Part shown: in pieces, positions 1 to 5,521 of the stretch
Layout of the letters: the number at the start of each line of letters is the position of its first letter
Position numbering within the stretch: the first letter of the stretch is position 1
Origin: Actinomycetota bacterium
Lineage (GTDB): Bacteria; Actinomycetota; Acidimicrobiia; Spongiisociales; UBA11373
Reading direction: 5' to 3'
Assembly: GCA_030688105.1 (NCBI GenBank)
Contig: JAUYIV010000349.1
Span: 1 to 7,640, forward strand
DNA: 7,640 nt
Made by a program: the position numbers and the translations under genes
Notes under the pieces: generated by a model
Seen by the model: only the letters and a program-made list of their open reading frames with translations
What the model was told of the DNA's origin: nothing
Database searches by the model: none

Positions 1-742
1 CGCCGACCAGGCCGGCGCCGACGTCATCCTTGTGGGGGACTCGTTGGCGAACGTGGTCCTGGGGCGCGATACGACACTTACCGTGACGATGAACGACATG
101 GTCCACCACACCCGCGCCGTATCGGGCACCAAGCCCTCGGCACTCGTGGTGGGAGACATGCCGTGGATGTCGTATCACGTGTCGGTCGAGGACGCGGTCC
201 GCAACGCCGGCAGGCTGGTACAGGAGGGAGGCGCCGAGGCCGTCAAACTCGAGGGGGGTCGCAAGCGGCTGCCTGTGATCGAAGCGGTCTTGGACGCCGA
301 GATCCCGGTGATGGGCCATGTCGGGCTCACCCCGCAATCCGTGCACGCCATGGGTGGCTATCGGGTGCAAGGCAAGGAGGTCGAAGCGGCCCGGGCGCTT
401 CTGGCCGACGCCAGGGCACTCGACGCCGCCGGGGTCTTCTCCATCGTCCTCGAAGGCGTCCCCGATGTCCTCGCCGAGCTGATCACCAAGGAGGTGGGGG
501 CTCCTACGATCGGCATCGGCGCCGGCGCGAGGGTCGATGGTCAGGTGCTGGTGTTCCACGACCTGTTGGGCCTCGGAGGGGATCGGGTGCCCAAGTTCGT
601 CCGGCGGTACGCCGATCTGGGCTCGATGGCGGTCGAGGCGGTGACCCGGTTCTTCGAGGACGTCCAGAAGGGCGAGTTCCCCTCGGAGGCCGAGACCTAC
701 CACATGCCGGATGAGGTCGCCCGGGCGCTGTTGAGCGAGTAG
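1..742 (+). CDS. panB: 3-methyl-2-oxobutanoate hydroxymethyltransferase (ketopantoate hydroxymethyltransferase), 5'-truncated by window edge
   Basis: PanB transfers a hydroxymethyl group from 5,10-methylenetetrahydrofolate to 2-oxoisovalerate, giving ketopantoate, the first committed step of pantothenate and CoA synthesis in the cytosol. The reading frame is open from base 2 and ends in TAG at 740-742, leaving 246 residues. Compared with the usual 260-280, roughly 30 N-terminal residues lie outside the window. Family motifs are visible: VGDS near 32-43 and VGDMPW near 150 (metal-binding Asp residues), VKLEGG near 245 (substrate Lys and acidic residue), GHVGLTPQSV near 313-342, VLEGVP near 448-465 (the Glu corresponding to the catalytic acid of E. 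coli PanB), GIGAG, DGQVLV.HD and the PKF segment near the C-terminus. The GTG at 32 is an internal valine, not a start. The next gene is 271 bases away, so panB probably belongs to an upstream unit rather than to the ribosomal operon. Confidence 0.97.
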   Translation, partial: ADQAGADVILVGDSLANVVLGRDTTLTVTMNDMVHHTRAVSGTKPSALVVGDMPWMSYHVSVEDAVRNAGRLVQEGGAEAVKLEGGRKRLPVIEAVLDAEIPVMGHVGLTPQSVHAMGGYRVQGKEVEAARALLADARALDAAGVFSIVLEGVPDVLAELITKEVGAPTIGIGAGARVDGQVLVFHDLLGLGGDRVPKFVRRYADLGSMAVEAVTRFFEDVQKGEFPSEAETYHMPDEVARALLSE

Positions 743-743
743 A

Positions 744-900
744 CGGCTGCCCGCTGCCCGCTGCCCGCTTCCCGCGCAATCGACACCGTGAGGGGGAAGC
801 GAGGTCGGACGGCGGATGGCGGACCGCGTTCAATCGGCTGGTGACGTTCTGGCCGTGGGCCGTGGGCCTTCCGGACGGGCGACGGGCGACGGGCGACGGT
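744..900. repeat. Degenerate 7-bp tandem repeat tract in the panB-rpsF gap
   Basis: Several short arrays with a period of exactly seven bases sit in this gap. Bases 747-774 are three copies of CTGCCCG plus CTTCCCG. Bases 806-826 are CGGACGG, CGGATGG and CGGACCG. Bases 854-867 are CGTGGGC twice. Bases 876-896 are CGGGCGA three times, followed by a partial copy. Units differ between blocks but are nearly perfect within a block, which fits local slippage or duplication. No coding function is apparent: the overlapping ORFs have repetitive Arg/Gly/Pro-rich translations typical of shadows. Related tracts occur near 5522-5556 and 7446-7480. Confidence 0.8.
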
Positions 901-935
901 TTAGTCACGACTTCCGCGATCTACCCCTGCTGCGA

Positions 936-941
936 TACACT
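936..941 (+). promoter_or_regulatory. Possible -10 element of the rpsF operon promoter
   Basis: The hexamer TACACT (936-941) fits the TANNNT pattern of a housekeeping -10 box. It lies 72 bases before the rpsF start, immediately before the hairpin-bearing leader. No convincing -35 hexamer is found 16-18 bases upstream (913-918 reads TCCGCG), so the call rests on the -10 match and position only. If correct, transcription would start near 948. Confidence 0.35.
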
Positions 942-958
942 GCCCGCCTTCCCCTACT

Positions 959-989
959 GCTCCTTCGGGGGCCTCCCGCCGTACGCGGG
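959..989 (+). promoter_or_regulatory. Two tandem leader hairpins before rpsF, candidate S6:S18 autoregulatory site
   Basis: Hairpin A has arms GCTCC (959-963) and GGGGC (968-972, one G-U pair) closing a UUCG tetraloop. Hairpin B has arms CCCGC (975-979) and GCGGG (985-989) around a five-base loop, CGTAC. The Shine-Dalgarno AAAGGAGG (995-1002) follows at once. Known biology: in many bacteria the S6:S18 dimer represses its own operon through a structured leader with an exposed CCG. A CCG is present here at 979-981, running from the 5' arm into the loop of hairpin B. I cannot confirm a match to the published consensus, so autoregulation is inference. Confidence 0.4.
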
Positions 990-1013
990 TGTCCAAAGGA
1001 GGTGGAGCGCATC

Positions 1014-1298
1014 GTGCGCACGTACGAGTTGATGACGATATTTCGGCCCGAGATGGCCGAGAGCGAGGTCCGCACCGAAGTGGACCGCGTGGCCAATGCG
1101 CTCGCCGAGCGTGGCGCCGAGATCACCCTGAACGACTTCTGGGGCAAGCGGCGTTTCGCCTACGAGATCAACCATCTCAACGAGGGCTACTACTCGGTGC
1201 TCCAGTTCACCGCCGACCCGGCGGCGATCACCGACATCGATCGAGCCCTTTCCCTGTCGGACCAGGTGGTCCGGCACAAGTTCATCCGTCCGGAGTGA
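1014..1298 (+). CDS. rpsF: Small ribosomal subunit protein bS6
   Basis: bS6 binds the central domain of 16S rRNA together with S18 and helps form the platform of the 30S subunit. The 94-residue product is close to the family's usual 95-100, lacking only the acidic tail some species carry. The frame begins RTYELMTIFRPE and contains the conserved stretch DFWGKRRFAYEINHLNEGYY (residues 41-60) before VRHKFIRPE at the C-terminus. The start chosen is GTG at 1014: a strong AAAGGAGGTGG lies at 995-1005, about ten bases upstream, and the next residues match the family's N-terminus. The frame is open further upstream to 816, but that extension runs through repeat DNA and has no family similarity. This is the first gene of the rpsF-ssb-rpsR-rplI-dnaB unit. 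Confidence 0.97.
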   Translation: MRTYELMTIFRPEMAESEVRTEVDRVANALAERGAEITLNDFWGKRRFAYEINHLNEGYYSVLQFTADPAAITDIDRALSLSDQVVRHKFIRPE

Positions 1299-1380
1299 CC
1301 GTGCGGAATCTGTCACACCCGGCGCTCATATTGAGGGCAACGAATCGAGAGACCCCACCAGGGGGGACAGAGGGATAGCA

Positions 1381-1830
1381 ATGGCAGCCAATCACGTGAC
1401 GCTCATCGGCAACCTGGTCGACGACCCGGAGCTCCGGTTCACGCCATCCGGCGTGGCCATGGCGAAGGTCCGGTTCGCGGTGAACCGGCGATACCAGGAC
1501 CGCAATGGCGAATGGCAGGAGGACACCAGCTTCTTCGGGGGCACCCTCTGGAGGGACGCCGCCGAGAACGCCGCCGAGTCCCTGACCAAGGGCGCCCGCG
1601 TGATCGTGACCGGAAGGCTCGAGCAGCGGAACTGGGAGACCCAGGACGGCGAGAAGCGCTCCGTCGTCGAGGTGGCGATCGACGAGATCGGGCCCTCGCT
1701 GCGGTGGGCCACAGCCGCCGTTACGAAGTCGCCACGAAGCGGCGACAGCTTCGGGGGCGGGTCGCAGCCCAGCGTGGCCGCCGCCCCGGTTGCCCGCGAC
1801 GAGTATGGGCCCGACGAGGCCCCGTTCTAA
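1381..1830 (+). CDS. ssb: Single-stranded DNA-binding protein
   Basis: SSB coats single-stranded DNA at forks and repair sites and recruits partners through its C-terminal tip. The 149-residue product has an OB-fold in residues 4 to about 110, opening NHVTLIGNLVDDPELRF, with the typical FAVNRRY (32-38), FFGGTLWRDAAENAAESL (51-68, including Trp57) and GARVIVTGRLEQRNWE segments. A short Gly/Ser/Ala-rich linker (about 115-138) leads to the acidic tip DEYGPDEAPF, ending in the Pro-Phe that binds partner proteins. The linker is short: actinobacterial SSBs are often 160-180 residues. The ATG at 1381 has a modest GAGGG (1370-1374) six bases upstream. It lies 82 bases after rpsF and 27 before rpsR, between the two genes whose products bind each other, the classic arrangement. 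Confidence 0.97.
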   Translation: MAANHVTLIGNLVDDPELRFTPSGVAMAKVRFAVNRRYQDRNGEWQEDTSFFGGTLWRDAAENAAESLTKGARVIVTGRLEQRNWETQDGEKRSVVEVAIDEIGPSLRWATAAVTKSPRSGDSFGGGSQPSVAAAPVARDEYGPDEAPF

Positions 1831-1857
1831 TCGACTTCCCCACAAGGAGGACATCAG

Positions 1858-2130
1858 TTGTCACCGAGATCACAGAAAGCCGCCAAGAAGCGGCGCCGCG
1901 TCCCTGAACGGGGCGGTCGCCGGCCCAAGAAGCAGACCTGCGAGTTCTGTGAGAGCCGCGATTGGAAGGTCGACTACAAGGACGTCGCGTCGCTCCGGAA
2001 GTTCATGTCCGACCGCGCCAAGATCCGCTCATCCCGGGTCACCGGCAACTGCCCGCGGTGCCAGCGCAAGATCGCCCGGGCCATCAAGAACGCCCGTGAG
2101 ATGGCGCTGCTGCCGTACCTCGGCCGATGA
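1858..2130 (+). CDS. rpsR: Small ribosomal subunit protein bS18, four-cysteine (Zn-ribbon) form, TTG start
   Basis: bS18 pairs with S6 on the central domain of 16S rRNA in the 30S platform. The product has 90 residues: a Lys/Arg-rich N-terminus, then VDYKDVASLRKFMSDRAKI and a C-terminal KNAREMALLPYLGR, all hallmarks of the family. Cysteines occur as CEFC (28 and 31) and CPRC (65 and 68), which makes this the zinc-binding, C+ type rather than the cysteine-free zinc-starvation type. The start is TTG at 1858, supported by a near-perfect AAGGAGG at 1844-1850, seven bases upstream; no ATG or GTG lies at a suitable place. The stop TGA (2128-2130) overlaps the rplI ATG as ATGA, implying translational coupling. 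Confidence 0.96.
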   Translation: MSPRSQKAAKKRRRVPERGGRRPKKQTCEFCESRDWKVDYKDVASLRKFMSDRAKIRSSRVTGNCPRCQRKIARAIKNAREMALLPYLGR

Positions 2131-2573
2131 GGCTGGTTCTCACCCAGGACGTTGCCGACCTCGGCCACAAAGGCGATGTCGTCGACGTCGCCGAGGGCTA
2201 TGCGCGCAACTTCCTGGTGCCCCGGTCGCTCGCCATCAAGGCCACCCCCGGCGCCCTCAAGGATGCCGAGGCACTCCGTCAGGCGCGTGAAGTCGCCGAG
2301 GCCCAGGCGCGTGAGGCGGCCGAGCAGGTCGCCCAGGCGCTGGCCGACACCACGGTCGTGGTTGCCGCCCGATCCGCCGACGAAGGGAAGCTCTTCGGCT
2401 CGATCGGGGCGCGCGATGTCGCCGAGGCGATCGCCAAATACACCGGAGTCGCGGTCCCCGCAGATCAGATTCGCCTCGCTGGGCCGATCAAGGAGATCGG
2501 GCTGCACGAGATAGTCGTTCGTCCGTACGCCGACGTCGAAGTCCGGCTCACCCTGGACGTGATCCCTGCATAG
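2127..2573 (+). CDS. rplI: Large ribosomal subunit protein bL9
   Basis: bL9 binds 23S rRNA near the base of the L1 stalk and extends from the 50S surface; it helps keep reading frame. The 148-residue length is typical. The N-terminal RNA-binding domain (about 1-50) carries the signature of the family: LGHKGDVVDVAEGYARNFLVP followed by LAIKAT. A charged Ala/Glu/Gln-rich helix (about 43-75) links it to the C-terminal domain (about 76-148), which includes GKLFGSIGARDVAEAI and the final LTLDVIPA. The start ATG (2127) overlaps the rpsR stop by four bases with no separate strong ribosome site, so translation is probably coupled to rpsR. The stop TAG (2571-2573) supplies part of the dnaB ribosome-binding site. 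Confidence 0.97.
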   Translation: MRLVLTQDVADLGHKGDVVDVAEGYARNFLVPRSLAIKATPGALKDAEALRQAREVAEAQAREAAEQVAQALADTTVVVAARSADEGKLFGSIGARDVAEAIAKYTGVAVPADQIRLAGPIKEIGLHEIVVRPYADVEVRLTLDVIPA

Positions 2574-2579
2574 GAGCAC

Positions 2580-3941
2580 ATGACCACACAACTCGAGCGC
2601 AGGACCGCACACGGTGTGGCGCCACCCCACAACATCGAGGCGGAGGAGTCGGTTCTGGGCGCGGTCATGCTCTCGGCCGACGCCGCCAACATCGCCCTCG
2701 AGAGCCTGCGCGCCGAGGACTTCTACAAGCCGGCCCACCAGACGATCTGGGAGGCGGTGACCGCCCTCTTCGACGGCAACCAGCCGATCGATCCGGTCAC
2801 GGTGGCCGACTGGCTGCGGCGCAACGAGTCGCTCGAGCGGGTCGGCGGGGTGGGGACGATCACCCGCCTCATGGAGGGGGTGCCCTCTACGTCGAACGTC
2901 GACTATTACGCCGAGATCGTCGACGAGACATCGCTGCGGCGCCGCCTGCTGCGCGCCGGCGGCGAGGTCGGCGCCTTCGCCCTGCGGGGCGACATGCCGA
3001 TCGACCAGGCGCTCGACTCGGCCGAGGCCGAGGTCTTCGCCGTGGCCGAACGACGGGTCGGCGAAGGCCTCGAGCCGGTGGGCCCCATGCTGAAGAGCGC
3101 GCTGGAGAAGATCGAGGCGTTGGGCGACGCTGGCGGATCGGTCACCGGCACCCCGACGGGCTTTCACGACCTCGACGCCATCTTGGCGGGCCTGCACCCG
3201 GCGAACCTGGTCGTCGTCGCCGCCCGACCCGGCATGGGCAAGTCGACCCTCGCCATCAATATCGCGGCGAACATCGCCGAACAGCGGAAACGGCCGGTCG
3301 CCCTCTTCACTTTGGAGATGAGCCGCGAGGAGGTCGTCCACCGGCTGCTCGCCTCGCTGGCCGGAGTCGACGCTTCCAAGATCAAGACCGGGCAGCTCGA
3401 TGTCGATCGGTGGCGCAAGCTGAGCCAGGCGACGTCGAAGCTCTACGAGATGCCCTTCTACGTCGACGATTCCCACGACCTGACGGTCACCTCGATTCGC
3501 GCCAAGTGCCGGCGCCTCAAGCGGAGGGGCGGCCTCGACCTGGTCGTCGTCGACTACCTCCAGCTGATGCAGGGGCCGCGGGCCGCCGAGAACCGCCAGC
3601 AGGAGATCGCCGACATCAGCCGATCCCTCAAGAACCTGGCCCGGGAGCTCCAGGTGCCGGTGATCGGCGTGTCACAGCTCAACCGGCAGTTGGAGTCGAG
3701 GGAGAACAAGCGCCCCCGCCTGGGCGACCTGCGCGAGTCGGGCGCCATCGAGCAGGACGCCGACGTGGTGCTGTTCATCTACCGGGACGACTACTACGAC
3801 CAGAACAATCCCGAGACCGCCGGGATCGCCGAGGTCGAGATCGCCAAGCACCGCGCCGGAGCCCGGGGCACGATCCGGCTGGCGTTCGCCGCAGAGTTCA
3901 ACCGCTTTGCCAACCTGACCCGGCGCGACGACCCGATCTGA
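2580..3941 (+). CDS. dnaB: Replicative DNA helicase DnaB
   Basis: DnaB is the hexameric helicase that unwinds DNA at the fork and binds primase. The 453 residues match the usual 440-470. The N-terminal primase-interaction domain (about 14-115) opens with the typical PPHNIEAEESVLGAVML. The RecA-like motor domain has Walker A ARPGMGKST (215-223), FTLEMS with the likely catalytic Glu246, Walker B LVVVDYLQLM (321-330), SQLNR (365-369), GDLRESGAIEQDADVVLFI (382-400) and KHRAGARG (423-430), which holds the expected arginine finger. DnaB genes often host inteins, but the P-loop and the H4 motif are uninterrupted here. The ATG at 2580 has AGGAG at 2572-2576, overlapping the rplI stop, with a spacer of only three bases. 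A GTG at residue 13 (2616) is a less likely alternative. It is the last gene of the operon. Confidence 0.97.
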   Translation: MTTQLERRTAHGVAPPHNIEAEESVLGAVMLSADAANIALESLRAEDFYKPAHQTIWEAVTALFDGNQPIDPVTVADWLRRNESLERVGGVGTITRLMEGVPSTSNVDYYAEIVDETSLRRRLLRAGGEVGAFALRGDMPIDQALDSAEAEVFAVAERRVGEGLEPVGPMLKSALEKIEALGDAGGSVTGTPTGFHDLDAILAGLHPANLVVVAARPGMGKSTLAINIAANIAEQRKRPVALFTLEMSREEVVHRLLASLAGVDASKIKTGQLDVDRWRKLSQATSKLYEMPFYVDDSHDLTVTSIRAKCRRLKRRGGLDLVVVDYLQLMQGPRAAENRQQEIADISRSLKNLARELQVPVIGVSQLNRQLESRENKRPRLGDLRESGAIEQDADVVLFIYRDDYYDQNNPETAGIAEVEIAKHRAGARGTIRLAFAAEFNRFANLTRRDDPI

Positions 3942-4023
3942 GTTGTTGGCGCTTCGGTTGACGCCAGCTCCTGTGCTCCTGTCGCCTTCGCCTTCTGCCG
4001 AATCCGTAGGCGTGCCAGAGATC

Positions 4024-4073
4024 GGGGTAAAGGGCCACCCCAACAAATAGGGTCTTTTGGCCCTATCGGGGTG
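4024..4073 (+). terminator. Compound hairpin region after dnaB: terminator or RNA switch before the small peptide gene
   Basis: The main hairpin pairs CACCCC (4036-4041) with GGGGTG (4068-4073), and inside it ATAGGGTC (4047-4054) with GGCCCTAT (4059-4066) around a TTTT loop, one pair being G-U. Two alternatives compete with it: GGGGT (4024-4028) with ACCCC (4037-4041), and AGGGCCA (4031-4037) with TGGCCCT (4058-4064). There is no U-rich tail. It could end the dnaB operon or regulate the small ORF starting at 4129. The pairings are seen in the sequence; the role is inference. Confidence 0.5.
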
Positions 4074-4128
4074 TAGGTTTGCTAACGTGGGCGTCTCACA
4101 GGAGGGGGCGCCCGTCAGGGGGGTGCCA

Positions 4129-4326
4129 ATGTCGAGCAGAGTCAGGAAAGCGGTTCGCACGCTGGTCGCGGTGAGCCTGCTCACCTCGGTCGTCGGTGCC
4201 GGTACGGCATCGTCGCTTCCACCGACCCAGTCGACCTCGACCTTCGAGAGCCTCAAGCCGCGGCTGACCGTCGTCTACGGCCTGCAGCCGGCGACGCCGG
4301 GCGTTGCGAGCGTCGAGGACTGCTGA
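4129..4326 (+). CDS. Small putative secreted peptide of unknown function (65 aa)
   Basis: I do not recognise a family. The 65-residue product has a basic start (SSRVRKAVR), a hydrophobic core of about residues 11-25 (TLVAVSLLTSVVGAG) and a small-residue run (GTASS), consistent with a Sec signal peptide cleaved near residue 27. The remaining 38 residues are Ser/Thr/Pro-rich and end in VEDC, the only cysteine. The ATG at 4129 is preceded by AGGGGGG (4117-4123), five bases away; an in-frame GTG at 4123 would add only Val-Pro. A longer frame opens at a TTG at 4057, but this lies inside a hairpin and lacks a ribosome site. Complex hairpins precede and follow the gene, and a strong terminator-like stem starts 47 bases past the stop. 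It may be transcribed alone. Homology was not testable here, so its being a real gene is likely but not certain. Confidence 0.55.
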   Translation: MSSRVRKAVRTLVAVSLLTSVVGAGTASSLPPTQSTSTFESLKPRLTVVYGLQPATPGVASVEDC

Positions 4327-4338
4327 GCCGACCGACCT

Positions 4339-4358
4339 CGCCCGGGTTCGCCCGGGTG
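4339..4358 (+). terminator. Hairpin after the small peptide ORF, UUCG loop
   Basis: Self-complementary CCCGGG at 4341-4346 pairs with CCCGGG at 4351-4356 around TTCG; flanking pairs C4339-G4358 and G4340-T4357 extend it. It also reads as a tandem 10-bp repeat (4337-4356). It begins 13 bases after the stop codon. There is no U-tract. Confidence 0.45.
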
Positions 4359-4372
4359 GCGACCTGAGGGAG

Positions 4373-4397
4373 AGCGCCCCGGCCGCGCCGGGGCGCT
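4373..4397 (+). terminator. Strong hairpin terminator after the small peptide gene
   Basis: An uninterrupted 11-bp stem pairs AGCGCCCCGGC (4373-4383) with GCCGGGGCGCT (4387-4397) around a three-base loop. It is very stable, but the following GTCGCG is not U-rich, so it would be a tail-less terminator of the kind proposed in high-GC Gram-positives, or a structural element. Confidence 0.6.
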
Positions 4398-4400
4398 GTC

Positions 4401-4505
4401 GCGCCCGGCACCCACGCTCACCGGGCGCTCGGGGATCGAAGTCGGGTGACCCGGCCCCGCAAGTGAGGCCGTCACCCCGTCCCTGGTCGCCTTCCGACGA
4501 GGGAC
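4401..4505 (+). other. Three further consecutive hairpins before the toroid-protein gene
   Basis: First, GCGCCCGG (4401-4408) pairs with CCGGGCGC (4421-4428), with a 12-base loop. Second, GGGTGAC (4444-4450) plus GGCC (4453-4456) pairs with GGCC (4467-4470) plus GTCACCC (4471-4477), leaving a two-base bulge. Third, GTCCCT (4479-4484) plus GTCG (4486-4489) pairs with CGAC (4495-4498) plus AGGGAC (4500-4505), with one G-G mismatch and a CCTTC loop. Together with the two preceding stems these fill most of 4339-4505. This may be a structured leader for the gene at 4540, a non-coding RNA or stacked terminators. I do not recognise a known riboswitch class. Confidence 0.45.
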
Positions 4506-4539
4506 CCGTGTCGCCGCGGTCCGTGGCAAGCTCCTGTCG

Positions 4540-5493
4540 ATGCCCGCATACGACGATCGGACGAGCCGGGCCATCGATTGGCTCCTCGACTCCGGCGAAC
4601 CCGCGGTCCGCTACCTCACCAGGCGCGACCTCCTCGACCAGGAGCACTCGACCGACCGGAAAGCGGTCCTCCGCGGACCCAAAGTCGCCGCGCTGCTCGC
4701 CGGGCAGCTATCCGACGGCGGCTTCGGTGTCCACCCCTACTCGAAATGGACCGGAGCCCATTGGCGCCTGGTGTCGCTCGTCGAGCTGGCGATCCCTGCG
4801 GGTCATCCGGGGGCGGTGCGGGCCGCCGGGCCCGTGCTCGATTGGCTGACGAGCGACGCCCATCGGTCGCGGATCACGACGGCCGATGGCCTCACCCGAC
4901 GCTGCGCCTCCCAGGAGGGCAATGCCCTCGCCGTCGCCTCCCGGCTCGGGATGGGGGACGACCCGAGGGCTCGGCTGCTCGCCACGTCGCTGGTCGGGTG
5001 GCAGTGGCCGGACGGCGGATGGAACTGTGACGTGAAGGGCAAGGTCGCCTCCGTCCACGAGACCCATCCCCCGATGTGGGGCCTCCACGAGTACGGCGTC
5101 GCCACCGGTGACGAGGCGGCGGCCGATGCCGCTCGTCGGGCCGCCGAGGTCTTCCTCTCCCGGCGGCTGTTCCGGTCGAAGCACACCGGCGAGGTGATCA
5201 GGAAGGAGTGGCTCGCCATCCACTATCCACCGTACTGGCATTACGACGTGCTCCAGGGCCTGCTCGTCCTCAGTCGTCTCGGCCTGGCTGCGGATCCACG
5301 GGCGGTCGATGCCCTGGATCATCTCGAGCGCCGTCGCCTCGACGACGGCCGCTGGCGTCCCGGCGCCTACTGGTGGAGTACCCCCGGTGGGGGAGGCCGT
5401 CAGCAGGACGTCGTCGACTGGGGCCGTTCGGGCCCCAACGAGATGATCACCCTCAATGCCCTGCGGGTGCTTCGCGGCGCGGGAAGGCTCTGA
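4540..5493 (+). CDS. Alpha/alpha-toroid (terpenoid cyclase/prenyltransferase-like) protein, function unknown
   Basis: The 317-residue product resembles uncharacterised proteins with prenyltransferase/squalene-cyclase-type repeats. Repeated helix-loop units each centre on a Gly-Gly or Asp-Gly aromatic turn: LLAGQLSDGGFG (52-63), LVGWQWPDGGWNCD (151-164, like a QW motif) and LERRRLDDGRWR (262-273). Between them lie THPPMWGLHEY (175-185) and RKEWLAIHYPPYWHYDVLQGL (221-241). No DxDD acid motif of class II terpene cyclases is present, and at 317 residues it is about half the size of squalene-hopene cyclase, so cyclase activity is not supported. Cys163, Asp164, His173, His176, His183, His228 and His234 could hold a metal, which is inference. 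No signal peptide or membrane segment is seen. The ATG at 4540 is the first start in the open frame and has no Shine-Dalgarno. The gene lies 213 bases after the small ORF and 117 before the oxidoreductase gene. Confidence 0.85.
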   Translation: MPAYDDRTSRAIDWLLDSGEPAVRYLTRRDLLDQEHSTDRKAVLRGPKVAALLAGQLSDGGFGVHPYSKWTGAHWRLVSLVELAIPAGHPGAVRAAGPVLDWLTSDAHRSRITTADGLTRRCASQEGNALAVASRLGMGDDPRARLLATSLVGWQWPDGGWNCDVKGKVASVHETHPPMWGLHEYGVATGDEAAADAARRAAEVFLSRRLFRSKHTGEVIRKEWLAIHYPPYWHYDVLQGLLVLSRLGLAADPRAVDALDHLERRRLDDGRWRPGAYWWSTPGGGGRQQDVVDWGRSGPNEMITLNALRVLRGAGRL

Positions 5494-5521
5494 GGTCGGG
5501 TGGCGGCGGCAGGTGGGCGTG

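Noticed and set aside
32..742. panB start at the GTG at base 32
   Set aside because: That GTG encodes the valine of the conserved VGDS motif; the frame continues upstream to the window edge with family-like sequence.
744..900. CRISPR array
   Set aside because: The units are seven bases long with no spacers, and no cas genes are present.
1974..3476. 500-codon open frame on the minus strand, antisense to rplI and dnaB
   Set aside because: Both plus-strand proteins are unmistakable. The antisense frame is open because GC-rich third positions avoid stops, and its translation has no family motif.
3217..3760. Intein in dnaB
   Set aside because: The common insertion sites (P-loop and the H4 motif) are continuous and the protein has normal length.
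3947..3966. Terminator directly after dnaB (TGGCG/CGCCA)
   Set aside because: The stem is only five base pairs with a ten-base loop and no T-tract; the compound hairpin at 4036-4073 is a better candidate.
4540..5493. Squalene-hopene or other class II terpene cyclase
   Set aside because: There is no DxDD motif, the protein is half the expected length, and no hopanoid or isoprenoid genes are nearby.
4129..5493. Ribosomally made modified-peptide (RiPP) cluster formed by the small peptide and the toroid protein
   Set aside because: The peptide has a Sec-type signal rather than a typical RiPP leader, carries one cysteine, and no known modifying enzyme or exporter is present; adjacency alone is not enough.
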